Of a stretch of DNA of 64,000 bases, positions 34,795 to 46,157 are shown in pieces (position 1 is the stretch's first letter; the number at the start of each line of letters is the position of its first letter). The notes under the pieces were generated by a model, which saw only the letters and a program-made list of their open reading frames with translations, was not told the DNA's origin and did not search any database. The position numbers and the translations under genes are program-made. This stretch comes from Rhizophagus clarus (taxonomy: Eukaryota > Glomeromycota > Glomeromycetes > Glomerales > Glomeraceae): positions 248,001 through 312,000 of the forward strand of contig BLAL01000288.1 of the NCBI GenBank assembly GCA_015698045.1. The letters are read 5' to 3'.

Positions 34795-35955
34795 AAAGTT
34801 TGGTTAATCGTTTTTTTATTATTAAAAACGATTATTAAAAAATGACTAATAAATCGTTTTTTTGTTATTATTTAAAAACGATTAATAAATTGTTTTTTTT
34901 TGTTATTATTTAAAAACGATTAATAAATCGTTTTTTTTTCATTATTATTTAAAAACAATTAATAAATCGTCTTTTTTGTTATTATTTAAAAATGATTAAT
35001 AAATCGTTTTTTTTTGTTATTATTTAAAAATGATTAATAAATTGTTTTTTTTTGTTATTAAAAATGATTAATAAATCGGTTTTTTTTGTTATTTAAAAAC
35101 GATTAATAAATCGTTTTATTTTTGTTATTAAAAACGATTAATAAATCGTTTTTTTTTGTCATTAAAAACGATTAATAAATCGTCTATTTTTTTTGTCATT
35201 AAAAACGATTAATAAATCGTCTATTTTTTTTGTCATTAAAACGATTAATAAATCATTTTTTTTTTGTTATTAAAAATGATGAATAAATCGTTTTTTTTTT
35301 GTTATTAAAAACGATGAATAAATCGTTTTTTTTTGTTATTAAAAACGATGAATAAATCGTTTTTTTTTTGTTATTAAAAACGATGAATAAATCGTTTTAT
35401 TTTTGTTATTAAAAATGATGAATAAATCGTTTTATTTTTGTTATTAAAAACGATTAATAAATCTTGTTATTTTAAAACAATTAATAAATCGTCTTTTTTG
35501 TTATTATTTAAAAATGATTAATAAATCGTCTTTTTTGTTATTATTTAAAAATGATTAATAAATCATTTTTTTTTGTTATTAAAAACGATTAATAAATCAT
35601 TTTATTTTTGTTATTAAAAACGATTAATAAATCGTTTTTTTTTGTCATTAAAAATGATTAATAAATCGTCTATTTTTTTTGTCATTAAAAACGATTAATA
35701 AATCGTTTTTTTTTGTTATTAAAAATGATTAATAAATCATTTTTTTTGTTATTAAAAACGATTAATAAATCGTTTTTTTTTGTTATTAAAAACGATAAAT
35801 AAATCGTTTTTTTTTGTTATTAAAAACGATGAATAAATCGTTTTTTTTTTTGTTATTAAAAACGATGAATAAATCGTTTTATTTCTGTTATTAAAAATGA
35901 TTAATAAATCGTTTGTTTTTTGTTATTAAAACGATTAATAAATCGTTTGTTAACA
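34795..35955. repeat. Array of CGATTAATAAATCG palindromes
   Basis: About 33 units of about 35 bp: AAAAACGATTAATAAATCG followed by TTTTTTTTGTTATT. Each unit contains the hairpin CGATT-AATAA-ATCG. C-to-T variants (TGATT, TCATT) are frequent. No gene. Confidence 0.9.
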
Positions 35956-36125
35956 CTATATACAGATTGCGCTATATAATTGTTGGTGTCAGATGATCAT
36001 AATTTTAGTATGGTTGTATTGTGTAATTTGCTATAATTGGTTATAGTATGTTCCTAAAAAGGAAGGAGCAGGTATAAATTTAGTTAGCATTATGCAGCAA
36101 CTATAGGGAGCGTTTTTTATAAAAC

Positions 36126-36132
36126 ATGATAT

Positions 36133-36163
<31 letters not shown>

Positions 36164-36235
36164 AATATCATGTCATACCATGCCATACCATGCCATGTTA
36201 TATATATATATACATATCATATATATATCATATCA
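36126..36235. repeat. AT microsatellite and CATACCATG repeats
   Basis: An (AT)n run at about 36130-36156 is followed by repeated CATGCCATACCATG words and a second TA-rich run. The open frame across it is an artefact. Confidence 0.8.
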
Positions 36236-36612
36236 TGGCAATTTACAATTTTCCATACAGAATAGCGGTTGTTTATATTTGATTTTGAAATTGGACAGTG
36301 ATCATGTTCTATGGCATAGTCCGGGCTGGCTGAAATTACAGCCGTGTATGTGTTTAAAATTTTAGCTATAAATAAATTAGCATCATTCTATTATTATATA
36401 AAATTAGCTAGAATTGTATTAATTAAATTTGGTGTAAACTATATGCAATTAAAATGATCAACATTCCGAAGGCTCAGTTCTAATTGCTTATTAATGATAA
36501 CATGATTAAATTTGGCGTAAACTATATGCAACTAAAATGATCAACATTCCGAAGGCTGATTTATTTATTTATTTATTTATTTAACTGAATATTGTTTTAA
36601 TTTATTGTTTTC

Positions 36613-37952
36613 AACTATTAATTTATTGTATTAGTTGCAAATATTGTTTTTTAACCGGCTATTTCTAATTGCTGATTAATAACTTATGATTATGTTATCT
36701 ATTGTTATACATGGTATTTGATTTAATATTTATTATTTGCAAATATTGTATTTTTATGATGACTAAAAAATTAAATTAGCGTCAACATACAGTATGCCTT
36801 ACTCTATTGTATATTCTATTGTATATCATAAAGAAATAAATAAGTAAATAATAATTAGTAAAAAACTTTTTATTAATAGAAATATATTTTTTTCTTTTAT
36901 TAATCAGTAAAAAAAAATGATTAATAAAGCAATTTTAAATTACTAACATAATTTTCATTAAAAAATTTTATTCATGGAATATAAGTAAATATGTAACAGA
37001 TATGTAAAATAATTGAAAACTGATGAATAATTAATCGTAAATCCTAATTTAAATTACATTTTTTTACGATTTATAAACATATTTTTTTTTAATAATTATT
37101 ATAAAAAAGCATTTTTTTAAAAAATTAATAAAAAAATTAATAATTATTTTAAACTTCATTTTATGCGCTAATCTTATAATGACTAATCAGATTGTATTAC
37201 TTCGGAACTTTCCATTTTTCATTCAACTCAATTGTTCAGTTAATAGATTGTGCTACCTTTGGAACTTTCCATTAATTGTTCAGCTCGATTGTTCAGCTGA
37301 TAGATTGTACTACCCTCGGAACTTTCCATTTTTTGTTCAGCTCGATTGTTCAGCTGATAGATTGTACTACCCTCAGAACTTTCCATTTTTTGTTCAGCTC
37401 GATTGTTCAGCTGATAGATTGTGCTACCCTCAGAACCTTCCATTGATTGTTCAGCTCGATTGTTCAGTTAACAGATTGTCTGACAAAAAAAAACCTTCTG
37501 CCAAAAATCAATTATATAAAAGCAGCATGTTTACTTTTCTATTAATTATTTACAATTCAATTTAATAACAAAGATGATCGCAAATATTACAACTATCATT
37601 TACATACTTTCTGTATCTAATGAAAGTATCAATAATGACACATTGCAAAAAGGAGATGTTCCAAATGGGAAAACATTCAAATAATAAATTTAGATAGAGA
37701 TTCATTTAAAGTAGATCCAAATGTAATCAAATAATATTCATGACTAAAACAAATAGCATCACAACCGCTTCCTATTTCATAAATATGTAGATAATTCTAA
37801 AAAACTTTATACATAACAAACTGTAGGATAAGTTCATAATATTTTACTACATTAATAAATAAATAACATTTATCGTTACGTGAATAAGTATATATTTATA
37901 TATTATACTTCTAAAGGGGCCGGCCAGGGCCGGCCTACTACTATGGCTCTAG
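36613..37952 (-). repeat. Right arm of the long inverted repeat
   Basis: Reverse complement of 32807-33923, ending GGCCTACTACTATGGCTCTAGT. It is longer than the left arm mainly because the 57-bp repeat is expanded from two to about five units. Confidence 0.8.
37199..37475. repeat. 57-bp tandem repeat, about 5 units
   Basis: Unit GAACTTTCCATTTTTTGTTC then AGCTCGATTGTTCAGCTGAT then AGATTGTACTACCCTCG, 57 bp. Because 57 is a multiple of three, both strands stay open; the minus strand reads a 19-residue repeat (ESSEGSTIYQLNNRAEQKM). In the left arm the same words contain stops, so coding is doubtful. Confidence 0.85.
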
Positions 37953-37954
37953 TT

Positions 37955-38210
37955 TTTTGTTATTAAAACAATTAATAAATCATTTGTTTTTTGTTATTAA
38001 AATGATTAATAAATCGTTTGTTTTTTGTTATTAAAATAATTAATAAATTGTTTGTTTTTTGTTATTAAAACGATTAATAAATCGTTTGTTTTTTGTTATT
38101 AAAACGATTAATAAATCATTTGTTTTTTGTTATTAAAAACGATTAAGAAAATCATTTTTTTGTTATTAAAAATGATTAAGAAAATCGTTTTTTTTGTTAT
38201 TAAAATTTTT
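37955..38210. repeat. Short array of CGATTAATAAATCG units
   Basis: Continuation of the palindromic array type, six to eight units with TTTGTTTTTTGTTATT spacers, next to the terminus of the long inverted repeat. Confidence 0.85.
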
Positions 38211-38864
38211 TCATATATAAATTGTCGAAACTTAATAATTTTTTTTGATTTAAAATTCATGATGCCCCGACTTGAATATCACGGGTCAGGTTAAGTCAAT
38301 TACCCAACCCTATCCGCCCGTTTGGAACTCTACGTTTCGCAACGGTTTTTTTTAAAATTTGATAACTGACGTTGCGAATAATACATAATTTAATTAAAAA
38401 AACGTTTCGTAACTTTTTTTTAACAACTCGATAAAAAACATTGCGAAAACGTTTTTTAATGCATACTTTAATTTAAAAAAAACATTTCGCAACATTTTTT
38501 TGTGATAATTTATTAAAAAGTGTCGCGAAATGTTTGTATAATGTTTTTTTATTAATCATTCGAAGTAACCCGAATACTTTCGGGTCAACGGGTCAGGTCG
38601 GGTTGGGTCAGAGTAGGTTACCCGAACAGAACTGACTTGTTCGGAGCTCTAAATTTATTAAATAACAAAGAAAACGGGTTTCTCATTTTTTTTTTATTAT
38701 CATAAATTGATTTGGTAAAGTTGGTTCAGAAAATCGTAAAATCGACATAGAAACCGCAGTGATGAATGTTTTGGTTTGATCGTAAACTGAAACCGTTTCG
38801 ATACTGAAACTGATCGGTATTGAAGCTCACTAACTTGTACCCAAATTACTCTAGTTAAAAAAAA

Positions 38865-39388
38865 AGATTTAATTAAAATACGCTTTTTTAAAGCGTTTAA
38901 TTAAAAATATGCTTTTTTTAAGCGTTTAATTTTAGAAAAAATATTTAAAACGCTTTTTTTTAAGCGCTTAATTTTAAAAAAAATATTAAAACGCTTTTTT
39001 TTAAGCGTTTAATTTAAGTTTAATTTAAAAAAATATATATTAAAAAACGCTTCTTTTTAACTAAAAAACATTTTTTTTGAACGTTTAATTTAAAAATAAT
39101 ATTAAAAAAGTGGTTTAAACCATTCTTTTAACATCTTTTTAGTGGTTTAAAATTAAATTTACAAAAAAAAGCCAAGGTTTTTTGTGTTAACTATTACGAA
39201 AAAACGTTTTGGCATTTTTTTCTCATAAAATTTTTAAAAAAAAATACTGGATCGTTTTAATTTTAAAAAAAAAAATTATTAAAAACGCTTTTTAAGCGTT
39301 CGATTAAAAAACTGCTTTTTTTAAGCGTTTAATTATTTTTAAGCATTTAATTAAAAAACGCTAAAAAAAGTTTTTTTTAAGCGTATTT
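38865..39388. repeat. AAGCGTTTAATT units and a shared GTGGTTTAAACCA block
   Basis: A short array of AAGCGTTTAATT/AAACGCTT units, then a block around 39100-39240 (AGTGGTTTAAACCATTC, TTTGTGTTAACTATTACG) that recurs in the same orientation at 61330-61450. Confidence 0.75.
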
Positions 39389-40020
39389 TATGGCGTACCG
39401 TAGAAGTCAAAAGGTTGTTGTAAAAACAACAAGTTAGTTGTTGTAAATCAACAAGTTAGTTGTTGTAAATCAACAAGTAAGTTGTTATAAATTAATAAGT
39501 TACTTGTTGATTTACAACAACTAACTTGTTGAATTGATCGACATAGCGAGGTAACAAGTAACTTGTTGCTTTTTATGTCGATCACATTTTGATTTCCGTT
39601 TATGGAAAATGATCCATATATATAACAGATTACTGATTAACTGGGTTATTCGATTATATCACTTCACTCCCGTCAAAAGATAAAATAAAATATAATAGAG
39701 TAGAATAAAGCAAAATGAAACTAAAAAGAAAAATTTTAACTTCTTATTATAATTACAATATTTAGCATTATAATGAGATAAAAAAAATTTCCTTTTGCAA
39801 TTTCATTAATTTTATTATATTTTATTTTATTTTTTCATTTTTTATTAATATCAACGTGAAAATTGGATAGTTGTGGCAATATGAAAAAAAAATTATTTCA
39901 TTATATCATCATTATATAACTTTTAAGGAGATAATAACTAGAAATATGCGCTTATTAAGGGGATTTCATCCCCTATGGTATATAAGTATACATGCTGTAC
40001 CTGTTACTCATTTATCAAAT
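39389..40020 (+). mobile_element. Palindromic CAACAAGT element, copy 2, with extended flank
   Basis: Begins TGGCGTACCGTAGAAGTCAA and continues past ATCACTTCACTCCCGTCAAA to ATTTCATCCCCTATGGTATA. The whole 0.6 kb is matched in reverse complement at about 60640-61245, so the two loci share an inverted duplicate including the AAGCG arrays beyond. Confidence 0.78.
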
Positions 40021-41590
40021 GCGGTTTTTTTAAGCGTTTAATCGGGAATAAAGCTTTTCTAAACGCTTTTTTTTTAAGCGTTTAATTAAAAAAAAAACTG
40101 CTTTTTTTTAAGCGTTTAATTAAAAAAATGCCTTTTATAGGCGTTTAATTAAAGAAACGGTTTTTTTAAAAGTGTTTAATTGGAAATAACGCTTTTTCTA
40201 AGCGCTTAATTCAAAAAAAAAATACGCTTTTTTTTAAGCGCTTAATTAAAAAAAAATACGCTTTTTTTTAAGCGCTTAATTAAAAAAAAATACGCTTTTT
40301 TTTAAGCGCTTAATTAAAAAAAAATACGCTTTTTTTTAAGCGCTTAATTAAAAAAAAATACGCTTTTTTTTAAGTGTTTAATTAAAAAAAACGCTTTTTT
40401 TTAAGTGTTTAATTAAAAAAAACGCTTTTTTTTTAAGCGTTTAATGAAAAAAAAAACGTTTTTTTTTAAGCGTTTAATTAAAAAACGCATTTTTTTTAAG
40501 CGTTTGATTAAAAAAATGCATTTTTTTGAGCGTATAATGAAAAAAAAGCTTTTTTTCGTTTAATTTAAAAAAACGCATTTTTTTAAGCGTTTAATTAATT
40601 AAAAAACGCATTTTTTTAAGCGTTTAATTAATTAAAAAACGCATTTTTTTTAAGCGTTTAATTAATTAAAAAAACGCATTTTTTTTAAGCGTTTAATTAA
40701 AAAAAAACGCATTTTTTTAAGCGTTTAATTAAAAAAACGCATTTTTTTAAGCATTTAATTAAAAAAACGCATTTTTTTAAGCGTTTAATTAAAAAAAACG
40801 CATTTTTTTAAGCGTTTAATTAAAAAAAACGCATTTTTTTAAGCGTTTAATTTAAAAAAACGCATTTTTTTAAGCGTTTAATTAAAAAAAACGCATTTTT
40901 TTAAGCGTTTAATTAAAAAAAATGCATTTTTTTAAGCGTTTAATTAAAAAAAACGCATTTTTTTAAGGCGTTTAATTTAAAAAACGCTTTTTTTTAAAGC
41001 GTTTGATTAAAAAAAACGCTTTTTATTTAAGCGTTTAATTAAAAAAAACGCTTTTTTTAAGGCGTTTAATTAAAAAAAATGCTTTTTTTTTAAGCGTTTA
41101 ATTAAAAAAACGTTTTTTTTAAGCGTATAATGAAAAAAAACGTTTTTTTTTAAGCGTATAATGAAAAAAAATGTTTTTTTTTAAGCGTATAATGAAAAAA
41201 AGCTTTTTTTTTAAAGTTTAATTTAAGAAAACGCTTTTTTTTAAGGTTTAATTTAAAAAAAACGCATTTTTTTAAGCGTTTAATTAAAAAAACGCTTTTT
41301 ATTTAAGCGTTTAATTTAAAAAAAATGCTTTTTTTTAAGCGTTTGATTAAAAAAATGCATTTTTTTTGAGCGTATAATAAAAAAACGCATTTTTTTAAGC
41401 GTTTAATTAAAAAAACGCATTTTTTTAAGCGTTTAATTAAAAAAACGCATTTTTTTTAAGCGTTTAATTAATTAAAAAAAACGCTTTTTTTTTAAGCGTT
41501 TAATCAAAAAAAACGCTTTTTTTTTAAGCGTTTAATTAAAAAAAAAACGTTTTTTTTAAGCGTATAATAAAAAAAAGCTTTTTTTTTAAA
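40020..41590. repeat. Long array of AAGCGTTTAATTAAAAAAACGC units
   Basis: About 50 units of 28-32 bp, for example TTAAGCGTTTAATT then AAAAAAACGCATTTTTT. Each is a near-palindrome AAGCGTTT/AAACGC(T). Variants (TGCA, CGCA, CGCT) occur in blocks, which points to local amplification. No gene. Confidence 0.9.
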
Positions 41591-41595
41591 GTTTA

Positions 41596-44500
41596 ACTAG
41601 GGCTCTTTAGTACAGTTAGTGAGCTTAGTTTAAATATATTGACAGTTAATCAATTGTGGTATTTTTATTGTTAAACCTTGGTGAGTCCTTGGCAAATTTT
41701 CATTGCTAAATTTTTATCATCACTTACAACATGTGTGGCATGGTGGTAAACCTAAATAATATTATTGTCTAAATAAATGCTTAGCATGTAATACCTGAAC
41801 AGATAAATCATGTTTACTTAGATCGATTATTTAAATGCTTTAAGATATGACTTTATATGTAAATATTTAATCCCTATTTATTTTTGATTAGTTTAGATTT
41901 CCATATATTATATATATGTATATTTTAATTTCACATTTGTGCTCCAAAAAATAACCAAATTAATCTAAAAAATTTTGAATTTATCTATAAACATTTAAAG
42001 TGTAAAATATACAGTATGTAAAATTAATTTTATTAAACATTTATTGTGCAAAAATAAAACATGATTTTGTCAGAAAATCTGTCTATATTATTTAACCACA
42101 TATTTCACATATAATTTTTTTTACTTTGATCCAAAAAATAAACAATTAATTAATAAAATTTTCATTATCATCATCTCATTCCTCCATCTTCTTCTAAGCT
42201 CTCCCATGACTCAAAAAGTCAGGAAGATGGAATTGTTAATCTTAAATGGTGAAGATCCACTCAAACGTTGTCCACGTTTTTGCATGGTTGTCGTAAAGTA
42301 GGTGAATTGACACCCTGGCTAACTGAGTCGAGTATTAATATAAACTCAGACTCGACTCAAATGTCACATGACTATAACATCCTCAAATCAAACTCGCAAA
42401 CTGACCCGTGTTGACTCGACTTGAATTATAATTTAATAAAAGACGTTTGGCAACGTTTATAATTTGTCAAAAAACGTTGCGAAACATTTTTTAACGTATA
42501 ATTAATAAAGAAGTTTAACATATACAATTTAACAAAAAAACGCTTCATAATGCTTTTTTGATAATTTGATAAAAAACGTTGCAAAAATGTTTTTTGATAT
42601 GGGATTTAATAAAAAAAAACATTGCGCGTTTTTTAACAACGCGATAAAAAGCATAAACGTTGTGAAAACAGTTTTTTTTGATATTAAAAGACGTTGCGCA
42701 TTTGTTGATATCAGATATATATAATTTAATTTCAAAAAACGTTTTGTTAGAGCTCCGAATCTGACCCGACTGGTTGACCCAAAATTCTCGGGTCGGGTCA
42801 GTGTTAATCGGGTACCTGATCCGACCCGTTGACCTGACAAAAAACGCTGAAAAAAAACGCTGAAACTATTAGTCCCGGCATTTTTATTACTAAAAACGAT
42901 TAATAAAAACAATTAATAATCTTTTTTTTTTTGTTATTAAAAACGATTAAGAAAATTGTTTCTTTTTTGTTATTAAAAACGATTAAGAAAATCATTTTTT
43001 TTTTGTTATTAAAAATGATTAAGGAAATCGTTTTTTTCTTTTGTTATTAAAAACGATAAAGAAAATCGTTTTTTTTATTATTAAAAACGATTAAGAAAAT
43101 CGTTTTTTTTATTATTAAAAACGATTAAGAAAATCGTTTTTTGTTTTGTTATTAAAAACGATTAAGAAAATTGTTTCTTTTTTGTTATTAAAAATGAATA
43201 ATAAATCGTTTTTTTTTTGTTATTAAAAACGATTAAGAAAATCGTTTCTTTTTTGTTATTAAAAATGATTAAGAAAATCCTTTTTTTATTATTAAAAACG
43301 ATAAAGAAAATCATTTTATTTTTGTTATTAAAAAATCGCTTTTTTTTGTTATTAAAAATGATTAAGAAAATCGTTTTTTTTGTTATTAAAAACGATTAAG
43401 AAAATCCTTTTTTTCTTTTGTTATTAAAAACGATAAAGAAAATCGTTTTTTTTTTATTATTAAAAACGATTAAGAAAATCGTTTTTTGTTTTGTTATTAA
43501 AAACGATTAAGAAAATTGTTTCTTTTTTGTTATTAAAAACGAATAATAAATCGTTTTTTTTGTTATTAAAAACGATTAAGAAAATCGTTTTTTGTTTTAT
43601 TATTAAAAACGATTAAGAAAATTGTTTCTTTTTTGTTATTAAAAACGATTAAGAAAATCGCTTTTTTTTCTTATTAAAACTATTAAATCGTTTTTTTCTT
43701 TTGTTATTAAAAATGATTAAGAAAATCGTTTTATTTTTGTTATTAAAAAATCGCTTTTTTTTGTTATAACTATTAATAAATCGTTTTTTTCTTTTGTTAT
43801 TAAAAACGATTAAGAAAATCGTTTTTTTTTTATTATTTAAATTTTTTCATATATAAAATTGTTGAATCTTGACAATTTTTTTGATATAAAACGGGTCATG
43901 AATTTGATGACCTGACTTGAATATCGTGGGTCAGGTTAAGTCAATTACCCGACCCCATCCGCCCGTTCGGAACTCTACATTTCGCAAGTTTTTTTTGATA
44001 TTTTACTGATAAACGTTGCAAAAACGTTTTTTGATGTATATTTACCGCGGATTTTTAAGTGATCAACGTACTAAATTTTTTCCGTAATTAAAAAAAGTTT
44101 CGCGACGTTTTAACATTGCGAAAACGTTTTTGTAACTTTTTTTTTGATATTTTATTAAGAAACGCATTTTTTGATATATAATTAAATTAAAAAACGTTTT
44201 TTTGTGATAATTTAGTAAAAAGTGTCATGAAACGTTTGTACAATGTTTTTTTTTTATTAATCTAATCATTCGAAGTAACCCGAATACCTTCAGGCCAATG
44301 GGTAGGGTCGGATCAGAGCAGGTTACCGAACTGAACTGACCCGAAAAAATTCTTCAGTTCAGATTGACAAGGTAACCCGAACCGGCCCAACCCGTTCAGA
44401 GCATTAAATTTATTAAATGACAAAAAAAAATGGTTTTCTCGTTTTTTATTATCACAAATCAATTCGGTAAAATCGGTTCAGAAAATCGTAAAATTGACAT

Positions 44501-44601
44501 AGAAACTGCAGTGATGAATGTTTCAGTTCGATCGTAAACTGGAACTGTTAAAACCGATCGGTAATTACTGAAACTCTAACTTGTACCCAAATTACTCTAG
44601 T
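41596..44601. mobile_element. CTAGT-ended large repeat, copy B (3.0 kb)
   Basis: Starts ACTAGGGCTCTTTAGTACAG and ends TTGTACCCAAATTACTCTAGT-like at 44601. It shares termini and internal order with copy A. Its 41700-41820 part is the uninterrupted version of the sequence into which the Plavaka element at 40-7250 inserted. No transposase seen. Confidence 0.65.
42890..43850. repeat. Array of ACGATTAAGAAAATCG units in copy B
   Basis: Units TTGTTATTAAAAACGATTAA then GAAAATCGTTTTTT, about 40 bp, each with a CGATT/AATCG hairpin. Open frames on both strands here are artefacts. Confidence 0.88.
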
Positions 44602-44609
44602 TCGTTTAG

Positions 44610-45690
44610 TAAAAAAGGTCAAAGCCTTTATTTATCAATGTTTTTAATTCGTTTTGGCAAAAAAACCTATTAAAAAATGCTTATTTAGCATTTTTTGAAA
44701 GAAAGTTTATTTATTAACGTTTTTTAATTTGTATATTTGTATTAAAAAAAATGTTAAAAAACATTTAGTTAATATTTTAACTCGTTTTAACTTTCACTTT
44801 TTAAAAAAAGTTAGAAAAACGTTAGTTACCGTTTTTTAATTCATTTTAGTTACCATTTTCCAAATCGGTTTAAAGAAAAGTTTTTTTTAACTTCATTTTT
44901 TTAAAAAAAGAAACGGTTTTCAACTTTTTTTTTAAAAAAAGGAAAAAAAACGTAGTCAACGTTTTTTTAACTCGTTCTTTAAAAAAATGTAGTTACCTTT
45001 TAACTCGTTTTTTAAAAAAAAGTAATTGACATTTTTTTAACTCATTCTTTAAAAAACGTAGTTAACATTTTTAACTCGTTACTATGTTTTTTTTAACTTG
45101 TTTTAAAGAAAAAAAGTTAAGAAATCGTTTGGTTAACATTTTCTTAATTCATCTTGATAATATAATAGTTAAATTAAATTTAATGTTTTTTAGGAACTGA
45201 ACCGGATGTCCAGATAAAATTGAAGCAAATTTTTTTGGTTTGGTCCCATATTACTATTCAACCCAGACTAATCCAGTCTTTAAAAAAAACGGGTTTAATC
45301 ATTTCATTATTTCTTTTTCTCTTAAATAAAAAAGAAAGAAACAGTTTTATAAACCGCCTTGTACATTATTTTTTTCATTATTCTTTTCAGGTTAACAAGC
45401 CACCCGATCCAGATCATGATTTTGATGACTCGAATGGATCTTTACCCTAATCGTTCCAATTAAAAAATGAAAGAAAAAAATGATTTTTTTTTCTAAATCG
45501 TTTAATAAAAAAATGTTTTTATCCGTTTTTTCCTAAATCTTTAAAGATTTCTTCATATTTATCATCAAAATTTATTGTAATTTTTTTTTTTTTTTTTTTT
45601 GCAATAAAATTAAAAAAAAAAAATTAAAATTTTAAAGATACTAATTTTTAATGACTTGTAACAATTTATTATTGATCGGTAAAAAAGTTA
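44610..45690. repeat. A/T-run spacer with AACTCGTTTTTTAAAAA words
   Basis: Degenerate repeats of GTTTTTTAACTCGTTTTTTA type, then a short unique stretch (45180-45450) with some GGGT/ACCCG words as in the CTAGT-ended repeats. No supported gene. Confidence 0.6.
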
Positions 45691-46069
45691 AAAAGTGCAA
45701 ATAATTTATGATTATAAAGCTAACAGCTATTTTCGCTGGCACAGGAAGAGGTTTTGCAAAAAGTTAGTCTAAAGATGTGCTCAAGCTTAAGCTTAAGCTT
45801 AGGCATAAGCAAAGCAAAGCTTAAGCTAAGCTTAAGCTTAAGACTATGTATATATAAAACTAACTGAAGCTTTTTTTACGAAAAAGGCAATTTTTTTTGT
45901 ATCTACGGCAACTGTGCATGTGGGTCATCATCGAAAGTGGAATAGAAAATTTTAGTGAAAATCTGGCCAAAATAAAAATGATTGACCAACATTTTTTCCT
46001 ATTATAGAGGAAAATCGCACTAAAAGCTTATCTGGTTGTTAATTAAAAAAAAACGCTGTTTAAAAAAAA
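45690..46069 (+). repeat. LINE-flanking repeat, copy 1, with AAGCTT microsatellite
   Basis: Resembles 62140-62582 (GGCACAGGAAGAGGTTTTGC, TTTTTTTTGTATCTACGGCA). An AAGCTT run lies at 45784-45842 in this copy; the other has an ACAGT run in the equivalent place. It ends directly at the LINE 5' end. Confidence 0.7.
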
Positions 46070-46157
46070 CTCTCTCCCGTTACCTTCAAAAATTGTTGAA
46101 AATCCGCAGTAATTCTCGAGAGACCTAACTTTTTTTTACGTGTTATTTTTGTTTAAG

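Larger units (their letters stand above)
33931..38855. mobile_element. CTAGT-ended large repeat, copy A (4.9 kb)
   Basis: Left end ACTAGGGTTCTTTTAGTACA, then GTTAGTGAGCTTAG; right end GCTCACTAACTTGTACCC, then AAATTACTCTAGT: an imperfect terminal inverted repeat. Internal landmarks in order, shared with copy B (41596-44601): AACGTTTTTT tracts, a GGGTCGGGTCAG-rich block (34650), a CGATTAATAAATCG array, a second GGGTCAGG block (38280) and 'acatagaaaccgcagtgatg'. It lacks an obvious transposase. The right arm of the other inverted repeat (36613-37952) lies inside it. Confidence 0.62.

Noticed and set aside
37179..37565. 128-residue plus-strand open frame with NFPFFVQLDCSADRL repeats
   Set aside because: Explained by a 57-bp tandem repeat that keeps every frame open; the left-arm homologue is full of stops.
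38570..38640. Telomere-like GGGTCA/GGGTTGGGTC words
   Set aside because: Irregular, internal to dispersed repeats and found in both orientations.
40020..41590. CRISPR or tRNA-like hairpin array
   Set aside because: A/T-run minisatellite with palindromic cores; no unique spacers and no RNA gene features.
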